From Algorimicrobium sp002414705 (GTDB lineage: Bacteria > Bacteroidota > Bacteroidia > Flavobacteriales > Flavobacteriaceae), in contig CAXAUF010000008.1 in NCBI GenBank assembly GCA_963972425.1, positions 1-64,000 on the forward strand: a stretch of DNA of 64,000 nt, written 5' to 3'. Of this stretch, positions 8,291 to 17,103 are shown in pieces. The notes under the pieces are model-generated. The model searched no databases. It worked only from the letters and a program-made list of their open reading frames with translations, and was not told the DNA's origin. Positions within the stretch are counted from its first letter, which is position 1. Each line of letters opens with the position of its first letter. A program made the translations under genes and the position numbers.

Positions 8291-9489
8291 TATATATTGT
8301 TTTTTGTAAAATGTTCAATTTGTTTGTTAAGTGCTATAAGCTCTTTCTCGGTGTGGTTGTTTTTCGACTTTAAAAAGGTAATTAAATCGATAAGCGATTT
8401 CGTGTCTTGAACCGTGTTGGATGATTTTACGGCTAGTTTCTGAATAAAACGTTCGCTAAATTCATTGGTTTCTAAATAGTATGAGGTTCTTATGAATTCT
8501 AAAAAATAGGTAATTTTTTTATGAATGATATTCGAGTAATCACCATGTTGGTAATACAAATCGCCTATGGTTTGGGTAAACTCAACCGTTGAATTTTTTA
8601 AAGGTTCTACAACAGGAATAATGCGTTGGGTTCGTTTTCCTTTAAAAATGACAAAGATTATTAAACCTATTAAACTGATATAAAATGTCCATTTTAACGC
8701 TGGATTACTCAAAATAAAGCGCAGTGGACTTTTTATGACTTTCCGGCCACTTTTGTAATAATTATCCCAAATAAGGTTATTGTTTTTTGGTAAAAAAGAT
8801 AAAACCGTTGCTGCATAATCTGCTTTATCATCTAACAAATGATAGTTAGTAAAGGCAAACGGATTGCTATGAATATAAAAGGAACCACCATTTTCTCCGA
8901 AAGGTGTTTTTATGAAATTCACTTCTTTAATTAACTTACCGTCATCTTCCATATAGCCTAAAACATGAGCGTTTGTTGTATCTATAGATGTGAAATAACT
9001 GTTTTCAATAACATCATCAAACCGTTTTTCGTTAGCTTTTAAATTTTTATTTACAAATAAGGATTTGGAAGGATCTTTAAAAAATCCATCATAATCTCTG
9101 TCTATTTCTATGTTTAAGGTGTCTGCAAATTTTCCATAAATATAATTAGCACTGATAAAAACGGTGTTGCCATTTTCAACAAATTTTAAGAGCGCATCAG
9201 ATCCTTCATCTTCCAAACCAATGTAATCGTTTATTAGCAGTAGTGAGGTGTTTGTTGCATTTGGAAAGTCTTTTAGTTTTTCATAAAGCGTTTTTTCAGA
9301 CGTTTCTATTGGATTGGAAGTGAACGTTTCCAACTCATTATAAAGTACAAAGCAGCCTAGCGGAATTTTATCGGCAGCCGAGTAGGAGTTTCTCCAGTTT
9401 AAGGCTTTTGGTTTGCTAACTTCGGCAATCATTAACAACACGATAATGGCACCAATGCTGTATAAAGCTATTTTTGAGCGTTTATCCAT
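8290..9489 (-). CDS. DUF4350 domain-containing membrane protein
   Basis: A 399-residue protein with an N-terminal membrane helix (residues 7-22), an extracytoplasmic DUF4350 domain (about 35-230, related to type 1 glutamine amidotransferase-like folds), a second helix near 265-285, and a cytoplasmic tail. It overlaps the upstream DUF4129 gene by 8 bases and shares one base with the MoxR gene. The domain is regularly found in MoxR-DUF58 operons. Function unknown. Confidence 0.87.
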   Translation of the reverse strand: MDKRSKIALYSIGAIIVLLMIAEVSKPKALNWRNSYSAADKIPLGCFVLYNELETFTSNPIETSEKTLYEKLKDFPNATNTSLLLINDYIGLEDEGSDALLKFVENGNTVFISANYIYGKFADTLNIEIDRDYDGFFKDPSKSLFVNKNLKANEKRFDDVIENSYFTSIDTTNAHVLGYMEDDGKLIKEVNFIKTPFGENGGSFYIHSNPFAFTNYHLLDDKADYAATVLSFLPKNNNLIWDNYYKSGRKVIKSPLRFILSNPALKWTFYISLIGLIIFVIFKGKRTQRIIPVVEPLKNSTVEFTQTIGDLYYQHGDYSNIIHKKITYFLEFIRTSYYLETNEFSERFIQKLAVKSSNTVQDTKSLIDLITFLKSKNNHTEKELIALNKQIEHFTKNNI

Positions 9490-10207
9490 TAATACGTTTG
9501 TTTAGGGTTGAAAAATCAGCTTGATTTTTATTGAAAGCGTCTTCATCTATAGCAAATTCGCCATACCAAACGTAATCATATATATACGAAATGCGTTTGA
9601 ATAACTGCTTGGTTGCATCATCTGAAATCTCATTTAGATAATCTAAATTCGTTTTGTCATAATGCCAATCAATAATATTTTTATTCGTTAGATTTTTAAG
9701 AGATTTTAAATATAAATAGCGTGTTGCCAAGCGGTAATTGTTTTCTTTTAAAGCTGTTTTTATCAAGTTTTCAAAATCTACTTGTTGAATGTCTTCTTCA
9801 ATATATCCGAAATTGTCTATGGTGTTTTCTTTCGTTTTAAAAACAGAACTTACAGGTGAATTCAATAAAAACGTAATAAATAAATACATTGCACCAGCAG
9901 CTAAAAGTCCGTAAACAATGTATTCCATGGTTTCATAATCTATGAAATCTATGTCAATTCCGAATAAATTTCCTAACCAATTAAAAAATTTACGAAGCAA
10001 TTGTTGCAGTAAATTTACACCTCCCGTATCGTTTATATTGTAGTTGAAATCATTTCCAGAATAACGCTCGTTTAAGCCTTCTTTAAAATAGGTAACTGTT
10101 ACGTTTGTGGAATCTTCCTGGATTTTATTTTGCCCAAAAGAAACAACGTGTTTAAGTATATATAAACCTGTTAAAAAATAGCTGCTATGTATTGTTGGTC
10201 TATTCAT
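9482..10207 (-). CDS. DUF4129 domain-containing protein
   Basis: A 241-residue protein with an N-terminal signal-like segment, a membrane helix near residues 90-113, and a C-terminal DUF4129 domain. The domain has the alpha-helical ENNYRLATRYLYLKSLKNL and the conserved IYDYVWYGEFAID. It overlaps both neighbours by 8 bases. DUF4129 is a standard partner in MoxR/DUF58 clusters; its biochemical role is not known. Confidence 0.86.
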   Translation of the reverse strand: MNRPTIHSSYFLTGLYILKHVVSFGQNKIQEDSTNVTVTYFKEGLNERYSGNDFNYNINDTGGVNLLQQLLRKFFNWLGNLFGIDIDFIDYETMEYIVYGLLAAGAMYLFITFLLNSPVSSVFKTKENTIDNFGYIEEDIQQVDFENLIKTALKENNYRLATRYLYLKSLKNLTNKNIIDWHYDKTNLDYLNEISDDATKQLFKRISYIYDYVWYGEFAIDEDAFNKNQADFSTLNKRING

Positions 10208-11120
10208 TTACACCAATATCTTCAATACGTTCGCGTAAATAACTATTGTAACGTTCTTCGTGAAGGTTGAAAAATAACACGCCATATGCCAATTGTGATA
10301 AGGCTTGTGCGAAAATAAAGGTTAAAATAAATATAGCAAAACCAATGGTAAAAACAAGAGTAGCAAAGGTGCTTGTCATAAAATCCACATCACTTTGTAC
10401 TGAAAAATACGTGTAAATTCCAATAATAAAACCTGGTATGGATAAGATTAAAAAAGTTAGCATGAAGTTCAGAATTCCAATCACCAATCCGTAAAAAACG
10501 ACACGAATAAAGTTGGAAGTTGTAAAGGACCAACCTTCGGAAATAGCATCACCAACGGATTTGTTTCCACTAAAAATAGCCATAAATGATAATCCAAAAA
10601 AAGCATTCAAACTAAAGCTAATAGCATATTGCGCTAACATGCCTAAAAGGGGTATAAATGCTAAAATAACAGACACAACCATATAGCCTAAATACATGGC
10701 TACACCAATAAGAATAAAGAGAATAATGGTTCCAATATTCTTTTTTATGGCAGACCAAATGTTTATGGACTGTACATTACCGTTGTTTTCCACATACTCA
10801 TTAATATATGCGCTAGAAAAACTATAATTTATTATGGCTGTGATAAAAAGGATTAGGACTAAAACAATTCCTCCAATAATTAAATACATATCATTGTCTA
10901 TCGTGTCACTTACACCAAAACGGAAATCGCGACTCGCCATACCCATAAAACCTGTAACTAATAAATAGGAACCAATAAGTGTTAATATGATACTGATAGC
11001 ATTATAACGCAGATAAAGATTGGTGTAATGCTTAAAATTTAGTTTTAAAAACTGGAAATAATTATTGACGATATCACCAAAATTATTCCGTGTACGAAGT
11101 TCTAAATATGGTTTTTCCAC
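10200..11120 (-). CDS. Multi-pass membrane protein of the MoxR cluster
   Basis: A 306-residue protein with about six transmembrane helices and an N-terminal cytoplasmic segment (ELRTRNNFGDIVNNYFQFLK). The architecture resembles DUF4013 or glycerophosphodiesterase-membrane-domain proteins, without a clear catalytic motif. It overlaps the DUF4129 gene by 8 bases and begins 10 bases after the SpoIIM gene, so it is part of the same operon. No function can be assigned. Confidence 0.8.
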   Translation of the reverse strand: MEKPYLELRTRNNFGDIVNNYFQFLKLNFKHYTNLYLRYNAISIILTLIGSYLLVTGFMGMASRDFRFGVSDTIDNDMYLIIGGIVLVLILFITAIINYSFSSAYINEYVENNGNVQSINIWSAIKKNIGTIILFILIGVAMYLGYMVVSVILAFIPLLGMLAQYAISFSLNAFFGLSFMAIFSGNKSVGDAISEGWSFTTSNFIRVVFYGLVIGILNFMLTFLILSIPGFIIGIYTYFSVQSDVDFMTSTFATLVFTIGFAIFILTFIFAQALSQLAYGVLFFNLHEERYNSYLRERIEDIGVNE

Positions 11121-11130
11121 ACGATTGGTT

Positions 11131-12096
11131 TTACAGATTTAAGGCTGTTTTTTTGTTCAATTTAATAGGGTAAATTATGTAATAAAATATAATTAATGAT
11201 AACGAAGCTAAAATAATTCCATAGGCTAAAATGGGATGCATTTGTTCGCCAAAACGGGTAAAGAATCCTTCAATAAAGCCGGCTATAACAAAAAATGGCA
11301 TGGTGCTAACCACGATTTTTAAACCATCTTTGGCACCTTTCATAAAGGCCACACGTCTGGAATATGTTTTCGGGAATAAAAAGCTGTTTCCCATAACCAA
11401 ACCAGCGCAACCAGCAATAACAATTACTGAAATTTCAATGGTTCCATGCAGCCATATAGTTGACGTTTTTTCTAAAATACCATAATTATAGAAAAATGTA
11501 ATAAATGCACCAAGCATGATGCCATTACTAAACAGGATATAAATAGTGCCTACGCTAAAAACAACGCCAGCTGCAAATGCAAAAATGGCAACTCGGATGT
11601 TATTAATGGTAATACCTAAAAAAGTACCAACTTGACTTCCGCTTTTATAGACAGCCATGGGCTCGCCGTTTTCAATGTTTTCAATAGTCATATTTACATA
11701 ACTATCACCTAAAATTAATCGCACAAAACTATCATCGTTTAAAGTGGAAACAACACCAATTAAAACGGCCGACATAAATATTAAGAAAGTATAGAGTAAT
11801 GTTTTATGATAGGCTTTAAAAAATAGAGGAAATTCGTATTTCCAAAACGATATAATTTTATTTTTAGACTCTCTTTTGGTAATATATATTTTTTGATGCG
11901 CCTCGGATGCTAACGAATTTAAATACAAAAGTGTCTTGCTGTCAGCGTAATAAGTCTGCGCATATGATAAGTCGTTAGTAAGTTGAATATAGTATGAAGC
12001 TAAATCGTCTGGATTTATTTTAACATTATTATGTAATGCTTTTTCAAATACCAGCCATTTTTCCTTATTTTGCTTCACGAATGATGCTTCGCGCAT
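11131..12096 (-). CDS. SpoIIM-like (stage II sporulation protein M family) membrane protein
   Basis: A 321-residue protein with a cytoplasmic N-terminus, a helix near residues 100-120, and a C-terminal bundle. The bundle has the SpoIIM region of Gly-rich helices (NNIRVAIFAFAAGVVFSVG and GTIEISVIVIAGCAGL). I start it at ATG 12096 (MREASFVKQNKEKW). The longer frame to 12168 would run into the divergent RDD gene and gives an atypical leader. It is the first gene of the MoxR operon. The organism shows no sporulation context; SpoIIM homologues in Bacteroidota accompany RDD and MoxR genes. Confidence 0.87.
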   Translation of the reverse strand: MREASFVKQNKEKWLVFEKALHNNVKINPDDLASYYIQLTNDLSYAQTYYADSKTLLYLNSLASEAHQKIYITKRESKNKIISFWKYEFPLFFKAYHKTLLYTFLIFMSAVLIGVVSTLNDDSFVRLILGDSYVNMTIENIENGEPMAVYKSGSQVGTFLGITINNIRVAIFAFAAGVVFSVGTIYILFSNGIMLGAFITFFYNYGILEKTSTIWLHGTIEISVIVIAGCAGLVMGNSFLFPKTYSRRVAFMKGAKDGLKIVVSTMPFFVIAGFIEGFFTRFGEQMHPILAYGIILASLSLIIFYYIIYPIKLNKKTALNL

Positions 12097-12130
12097 AGAC
12101 CATTTTAAATTTAAACGAATATACATTTCC

Positions 12131-12856
12131 ATGAGCAAAATAGCAATTAACACAGCGCAAAATGTCAATTTAGATTATAAACTTATTGGTGTTGGCGAAC
12201 GGTTTGTCGCTTTTTTAATTGATGGTTTAATATTAATAGCCTACATGACCATCATGGAAAATTTGGTGTCTGTTTCCGAAATTTTTGATACAGATAGCTG
12301 GACACGTCGTGGTTTTTTGGGTTTATTAACGCTGCCAGCCTTGTTTTACTCGTTGCTTTGTCATGTACTTTTTAGCGGACAAACTATAGGTAAAATGATT
12401 ATGAAAATAAAGGTGGTGCGTTTTGATGGTGCACCCACGCAATGGTATAATTTATTGGTTCGTTGGATGCTTCGTATTATAGATATCTGGATGTTTTTTG
12501 CTTCAATTGGTGTTATGAGTATTTTATTATCAGAAAAAAAACAGCGTGTTGGCGATTCGGCAGCTGGAACAGTTGTTATTAGTGTGAAACAAAAGCACAA
12601 AATTACCAGTACTATCCTAGAAGATATAACAGAAGATTATGATCCGGTTTTTAATAATGTAACACTTTTAAGTGATAAAGATGTTCGAATTATTAAAGAA
12701 GCATTCACGGTTTCTAAACGCAATAATGATTTTAAAACATTAACCTTATTACGTAATAAAGTGTGTGGTTTATTGCAAATTGAATCCGATATGTTTGATA
12801 AAGAACTTATAGATACTGTTTTAAAAGATTATAATTATTATACACAAAACATGTAA
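12131..12856 (+). CDS. RDD family membrane protein
   Basis: A 241-residue protein whose first 150 residues form the RDD domain with three hydrophobic helices. Key signatures are GVGERFVAFLIDGLIL at the start, GQTIGKMIMKIKVVR in the middle and KQRVGDSAAGTVVI at the end. A soluble C-terminal tail of about 90 residues follows. It is divergent from the SpoIIM gene with only 34 bases between the starts, so the two transcription units share one control region. Some RDD proteins are ion antiporters; here the context points to the MoxR/SpoIIM system. Confidence 0.88.
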   Translation: MSKIAINTAQNVNLDYKLIGVGERFVAFLIDGLILIAYMTIMENLVSVSEIFDTDSWTRRGFLGLLTLPALFYSLLCHVLFSGQTIGKMIMKIKVVRFDGAPTQWYNLLVRWMLRIIDIWMFFASIGVMSILLSEKKQRVGDSAAGTVVISVKQKHKITSTILEDITEDYDPVFNNVTLLSDKDVRIIKEAFTVSKRNNDFKTLTLLRNKVCGLLQIESDMFDKELIDTVLKDYNYYTQNM

Positions 12857-12978
12857 GCAGAGAATATCTTCCTTTTTGATTTTTTTTAATCCGTTTCTTT
12901 AAAATATGAAGCCTCTCTTCCAATAAATTAAGTCCTAAAATAGTAACAATTCCATGTAACTAAATAGCTTTCATTCTA

Positions 12979-12986
12979 TACCTTTG
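12979..12986 (+). promoter_or_regulatory. Predicted -7 promoter element of the TRIC gene
   Basis: TACCTTTG matches TAnnTTTG, 31 bases before the start codon at 13017. Confidence 0.5.
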
Positions 12987-13016
12987 CGTGCATTTTAAAC
13001 AAACCAGTAAAAAATT

Positions 13017-13616
13017 ATGTTTTACGTAATTGATATTTTAGGAACTATTGCTTTTGTTATTTCAGGTGTACTTGTTGCTTTAAGTAAGCGCATGGATCCA
13101 TTTGGAATTTTAATTATTGCTACGGTAACTGCTGTAGGTGGTGGAACGCTTCGTGATGTTTTAATTGGCGAAACTCCCGTAAGTTGGATGCTGAATTTAA
13201 ACTATATCTACGTGATTTTAGTTACAACGGTCTTAACAATTATCTTCAAATCTAAAATAGATTATTTACGAAAATCTCTTTTCTTATTTGATACAATTGG
13301 AATAGGTTTGTACACTGTTGTTGGAGTAGAAAAAGGAATTAATGCTGGATTGGATCCCATTATTTGTGTGGCTTTAGGAACTATGTCTGCCTGTTTTGGA
13401 GGTGTTATTCGGGATATTTTATGTAATGAAATCCCTGTTATTTTTAGAAAAGAAATTTATGCTACTGCCTGTATTTTAGGCGGCTTAACATACTTTTTAG
13501 TAAGAAAACTGCCCATAGATAATAACGTGGTCTTTATTATTGCTGGATTGGTAGTTATTGTTATTAGGCTAATTGCTGTCCGATTTAAAGTCACACTACC
13601 TAGTCTTTACAAATAA
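13017..13616 (+). CDS. Trimeric intracellular cation (TRIC) channel family protein
   Basis: A 199-residue membrane protein with about seven helices and two internally repeated halves. Each half carries the UPF0126/TRIC motif: AVGGGTLRDVLIGETPV near residue 41 and CFGGVIRDILCNEIPV near 126. The GG-RD repeat is diagnostic. Prokaryotic TRIC proteins conduct monovalent cations as trimers. The gene is monocistronic and convergent with the cyclophilin gene, whose stop is one base away. Confidence 0.93.
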   Translation: MFYVIDILGTIAFVISGVLVALSKRMDPFGILIIATVTAVGGGTLRDVLIGETPVSWMLNLNYIYVILVTTVLTIIFKSKIDYLRKSLFLFDTIGIGLYTVVGVEKGINAGLDPIICVALGTMSACFGGVIRDILCNEIPVIFRKEIYATACILGGLTYFLVRKLPIDNNVVFIIAGLVVIVIRLIAVRFKVTLPSLYK

Positions 13617-13617
13617 A

Positions 13618-14322
13618 TTAGTTAATAATCTCAACTTTTGTAATGTACACGTTCCGTAAAGGCCAATCGCCATCATCGGTTTTTTGAGCAGCAATTTCAT
13701 CAACAACGTCCATACCTGAAATAACTTCGCCAAAAATGGTGTAATCGCCATCTAAATGATAGGCACCATTTTTATTTTGAACAATAAAAAATTCAAAAGG
13801 CGATGCTAATTTATAGGCATTTTCAATTTCACTGCTAGGCATACTTACAATACCTCTATGATGTTTAAAACCACGTTTGGTATCAGGCGGTAGTAGATAG
13901 TGTCCAATATCTCCTCGTTTGCGTTTTATTTTCGGGTCATCTGTATTTCCAGCTTGGATAATGAAATTATCAATCACACGGTAAAATTGGGTACCATCAA
14001 AATAGCCACGCTTGGTTAGGTAGATAAAATTGGCACGATGAAACTTAATTTTATCGTATAATAATATATCTATATTTCCAAATCTAGTCGTGATCCTAAC
14101 TTTGTTTTCTGGATTGTTCTTTTCATATTCTAAAAAGAATTCCATAGCATTTTCATCGGTTAAGAAAGGGAATTCCGGTAATTCTATTTCAGAATTATCT
14201 ATTTCTTTTGAAGGTTTATTTATGGATTTTGTCGTTTTAGGAGTCGCATTTTTTGATTTTGATTGTTTATCTTCACAACCAAGAAAAAAAGTAAAAGCGA
14301 CTAACACAAGAATACGAATCAT
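13618..14322 (-). CDS. Peptidylprolyl isomerase (cyclophilin type), lipoprotein
   Basis: I start this at ATG 14322, giving a 234-residue precursor with a lipoprotein signal (TFFLGCEDKQ; lipid Cys at residue 16) and a Ser/Lys linker. The cyclophilin domain follows: FYRVIDNFIIQAGN, GIVSMPSS and DGDYTIFGEVISGMDVVD. The catalytic Arg of the F-R-V motif is present, and GDYTIFG replaces the usual L-G-K-H-V-V-F-G. The frame extends to 14394, but that leader would overlap the divergent NUDIX gene. It probably folds envelope proteins in the periplasm. Confidence 0.9.
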   Translation of the reverse strand: MIRILVLVAFTFFLGCEDKQSKSKNATPKTTKSINKPSKEIDNSEIELPEFPFLTDENAMEFFLEYEKNNPENKVRITTRFGNIDILLYDKIKFHRANFIYLTKRGYFDGTQFYRVIDNFIIQAGNTDDPKIKRKRGDIGHYLLPPDTKRGFKHHRGIVSMPSSEIENAYKLASPFEFFIVQNKNGAYHLDGDYTIFGEVISGMDVVDEIAAQKTDDGDWPLRNVYITKVEIIN

Positions 14323-14324
14323 AG

Positions 14325-14966
14325 ATGAAATTTGATGAATTTTTACAATTGGTATCAAAAATAGAAAATATACCACTACCTGCCGAATCTTCACAATTTA
14401 AAATGTCGCCACCTTTTAGAGAAAAGCTTGAGGAACAGCAAAAAGGTGTGATAAAAAATGCTAAAAGCGCAGGAGTGGTTGCGCTGTTTTATCCAGATAA
14501 CGCAACAAATACCAAGTTGGTTTTAATTCTTCGGAAAACATATAAAGGTGTTCATTCAGCACAAGTTGGATTTCCTGGTGGAAAGTTAGAAACATCAGAT
14601 TTATCCATCCAACATGCTGCAGTAAGAGAAACATGGGAAGAAGTTGGCGTACCGGAAAACCAGATTGAAATTTTGCGTGCTATGACAGAAGTTTATATTC
14701 CACCGAGTAATTTTTTTGTATATCCATTTATTGGTATTTCCAGATTTACGCCTCAATTTATAAAACAGGATGCCGAAGTGGAAGCTATTATTGAAGTCTC
14801 TTTACAAGATTTTATAAGCGATGCTAGTGTGATAACTAAAACAGTATCAACTTCCTATAGTGTTCAAGTGGAGGTTCCTGCATTTAACCTAAATAACCAT
14901 GTTGTTTGGGGAGCAACAGCCATGATGTTGAGCGAAATAAAAGACTTGTTAAAAGAACTGCTGTAA
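14325..14966 (+). CDS. NUDIX hydrolase, CoA pyrophosphatase type
   Basis: A 213-residue NUDIX protein. The Nudix box is FPGGKLETSDLS...RETWEEVG around residues 84-110, with the extended NudL/CoA pyrophosphatase upstream region (LVLILRKTYKGVHSAQVGFPG). The family hydrolyses CoA and related nucleotide diphosphates. The start at 14325 is two bases from the start codon of the divergent cyclophilin gene. The next gene on the same strand begins 51 bases downstream. Confidence 0.9.
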   Translation: MKFDEFLQLVSKIENIPLPAESSQFKMSPPFREKLEEQQKGVIKNAKSAGVVALFYPDNATNTKLVLILRKTYKGVHSAQVGFPGGKLETSDLSIQHAAVRETWEEVGVPENQIEILRAMTEVYIPPSNFFVYPFIGISRFTPQFIKQDAEVEAIIEVSLQDFISDASVITKTVSTSYSVQVEVPAFNLNNHVVWGATAMMLSEIKDLLKELL

Positions 14967-15017
14967 ATGGTCAGTTTTATTACATTTGTAATCTAAAATC
15001 AGTTGTAAAATTTACGT

Positions 15018-15830
15018 ATGGGTTTGTTTAAACAAAATCCTTTTGGTCATTATCTCATTCTTAAAAAATGGATAATCAGAATACTAGGTGGTCTTACGCA
15101 TAGACGCTTTAGAGGTTTTAATGAACTTCAAATTGAAGGGTCTGAAATTATAAGAAATTTACCAGATAATAATGTGCTTTTCATCTCCAATCATCAAACA
15201 TATTTTGCTGATGTTGTAGCTATGTTTCATGTTTTTAATGCGAGTTTAAGTAACCGAGACGATTCTATAAAAAACGTTGGTTATTTATGGAACCCGAAAA
15301 TGAATATTTATTATGTAGCTGCAAAAGAAACCATGAAATCTGGTTTATTACCTAAAATTATGGCGTACGCAGGTTCTATTAGTATTGAGCGTACTTGGCG
15401 TTCTAAAGGAGAGGATGTAAATCGTCAAGTAAAAATGAGCGATATTTCTGCTATAAAAACTGCTTTAAATGATGGATGGGTAATTACATTTCCTCAAGGA
15501 ACAACTACGCCTTTTAAGCCAATTAGAAAAGGAACAGCTCATATTATTAAACATTATAAACCTGTTGTTGTGCCAATTGTTATTGATGGTTTTAGACGTT
15601 CGTTTGATAAAAAAGGACTACGTGTAAAGAAGAAAAACATTCTACAATCTATTGAGATAAAAGAACCGTTGAAAATTGATTACGAAAACGAATCCATAGC
15701 AGACATTGTTGAGAAAATTGAATATGCTATAGAGCAACATCCTTCCTTTTTAAAAGTGATTCCACAAGAAGTTTTAGAAGTTGAAGAAGCGTTAAATCAA
15801 CAGCGAAAATGGCGTGCTAAAAACTCGTAA
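15018..15830 (+). CDS. Lysophospholipid acyltransferase family protein (PlsC-like)
   Basis: A 270-residue acyltransferase of the LPLAT superfamily. The catalytic His lies in SNHQTYFAD, where His and Asp are separated by five residues instead of the usual four. The second conserved block, normally FPEGTRS, reads FPQGTTTPF. The third block is VVPIVIDGFRRSF. It probably transfers an acyl chain to a lysophospholipid or a related lipid at the inner membrane. These motif changes recur in close relatives that I recall from flavobacteria, so the protein is likely functional with its own acceptor. Confidence 0.85.
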   Translation: MGLFKQNPFGHYLILKKWIIRILGGLTHRRFRGFNELQIEGSEIIRNLPDNNVLFISNHQTYFADVVAMFHVFNASLSNRDDSIKNVGYLWNPKMNIYYVAAKETMKSGLLPKIMAYAGSISIERTWRSKGEDVNRQVKMSDISAIKTALNDGWVITFPQGTTTPFKPIRKGTAHIIKHYKPVVVPIVIDGFRRSFDKKGLRVKKKNILQSIEIKEPLKIDYENESIADIVEKIEYAIEQHPSFLKVIPQEVLEVEEALNQQRKWRAKNS

Positions 15831-15833
15831 TAA

Positions 15834-16475
15834 CTACAGGTCTAGTTTTTTTAGTTCGGTGTAATTCTTATTTAACCTGCGTAATAAAATTCCGTAAACT
15901 AACCAGTAAAACAAGAGTAAAACCACTATTACAACCACTAATACAGCTAAAACTGTAAGAGTGAACGTGGTGTAAAATTGAACTGTTTTTCCATTGGCAG
16001 CAGCCGTATTAACCAAGTTTATAAGTTCTTGATCTTGGTCAAACTCTACAAATAAAACTATTACAACAGCAACAATAGAAAACACTAAATTAAAAGCCAC
16101 ATAATGTTTTACGGTTTGTCTGGTTTTTAAAATTTTCTCCATTAATGATTTTGCGCTATCCGTAACAGAAATACTTTTATAATTTTTAAAGAATATATAG
16201 AAAAAGTATGCTAAAACAATATAGCTAACAATGGTAAGTGGAATTATAACATAATCCGCATCATAACTATTAAATCGTGCCATACTATCGCTATCCTTTA
16301 GTGCAAAAGACAAGAGGCTCCAAAAAATAAACTCAAGGAGACTAATAATGAAAATCCATTTCACGATGGAAGACGATTTTTTTAAGATCATCTTATAAAT
16401 ATCATTGTAAGACAGTTTAGGATAGTCATTACTGTCCTTATTCCAGTCTTTTTTTAATAATTCTAATTCATCCAT
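15834..16475 (-). CDS. Membrane protein encoded with an ECF sigma factor
   Basis: A 213-residue protein with a short cytoplasmic N-terminus (ELELLKKDWNKDSNDYPKL) and four hydrophobic helices near 40-58, 75-96, 120-145 and 170-200. It begins four bases after the sigma gene stop, so it is co-transcribed. The position and topology (short cytosolic head, membrane anchor) suggest an anti-sigma or signal-sensing partner. No recognised anti-sigma domain such as a zinc HxxxCxxC motif is visible. Confidence 0.75.
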   Translation of the reverse strand: MDELELLKKDWNKDSNDYPKLSYNDIYKMILKKSSSIVKWIFIISLLEFIFWSLLSFALKDSDSMARFNSYDADYVIIPLTIVSYIVLAYFFYIFFKNYKSISVTDSAKSLMEKILKTRQTVKHYVAFNLVFSIVAVVIVLFVEFDQDQELINLVNTAAANGKTVQFYTTFTLTVLAVLVVVIVVLLLFYWLVYGILLRRLNKNYTELKKLDL

Positions 16476-16479
16476 AGGG

Positions 16480-16974
16480 TTACGGATTTAAAATGGTTTT
16501 CAGTTTTGTTTTAATGCGATTCATCTTCACGCGTGCATTCACTTCACTAATTCCCATTGTTTCACTTATTTCTTTATAATTTTTGTCTTCTAAATATAAA
16601 AACACCAATGCCTTTTCAATATCATTCAACTCTTTAACGGCATTGTATAATAGTTTTAATCGTTGTTCTTCAGTATCATCGTATTCTTCAGCTTTTATCT
16701 TAAATTCAATACTGTCAAACTCTTGTGTCGTAATTCTGCGTTTCTTTTTTCTGTAGAGCGTTATGGCGGTATTTAAGGCAACACGATACATCCAAGTGCT
16801 AAATTTTGAGTCACCACGAAACTTTGGATAGGCTTTCCAAAGCTGTATGGTAATTTCCTGAAACAAATCGTTATGAGCATCGGCATTGTTGGTATATAAA
16901 CGACATACTTTATGCGCAATATTTTGATTTGCTTCAAGCTGTTCAACAAAACTATGTTCTAAAGATTGGCTCAA
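16480..16974 (-). CDS. ECF-type RNA polymerase sigma factor
   Basis: A 164-residue sigma-70 family member with region 2 (DLFQEITIQLWKAYPKFRG, STWMYRVALNTAITLYRK) and region 4 (EKALVFLYLEDKNYKEISETMGIS with its HTH). Regions 1.1 and 3 are absent, as in ECF factors. It is followed at once by a membrane protein that may regulate it. The targets are unknown. Confidence 0.92.
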   Translation of the reverse strand: MSQSLEHSFVEQLEANQNIAHKVCRLYTNNADAHNDLFQEITIQLWKAYPKFRGDSKFSTWMYRVALNTAITLYRKKKRRITTQEFDSIEFKIKAEEYDDTEEQRLKLLYNAVKELNDIEKALVFLYLEDKNYKEISETMGISEVNARVKMNRIKTKLKTILNP

Positions 16975-17069
16975 ATTGATGGTTTAGTACTTTATAAGTA
17001 GCATATTTATTAAAAAGTTACATGGGAAACAAATATTATTCAAAAATAGCCTATTCAGTATCTATGGTT

Positions 17070-17077
17070 TATCTTTG
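17070..17077 (+). promoter_or_regulatory. Predicted -7 promoter element of the NDH-2 gene
   Basis: TATCTTTG matches TAnnTTTG, 27 bases before the start codon at 17104. Confidence 0.5.
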
Positions 17078-17103
17078 AGAATCTATGATTTACATGTTTT
17101 ATT

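Noticed and set aside
12097..12168. Longer start for the SpoIIM-like gene
   Set aside because: It would overlap the divergent RDD gene and adds a leader not typical of the family.
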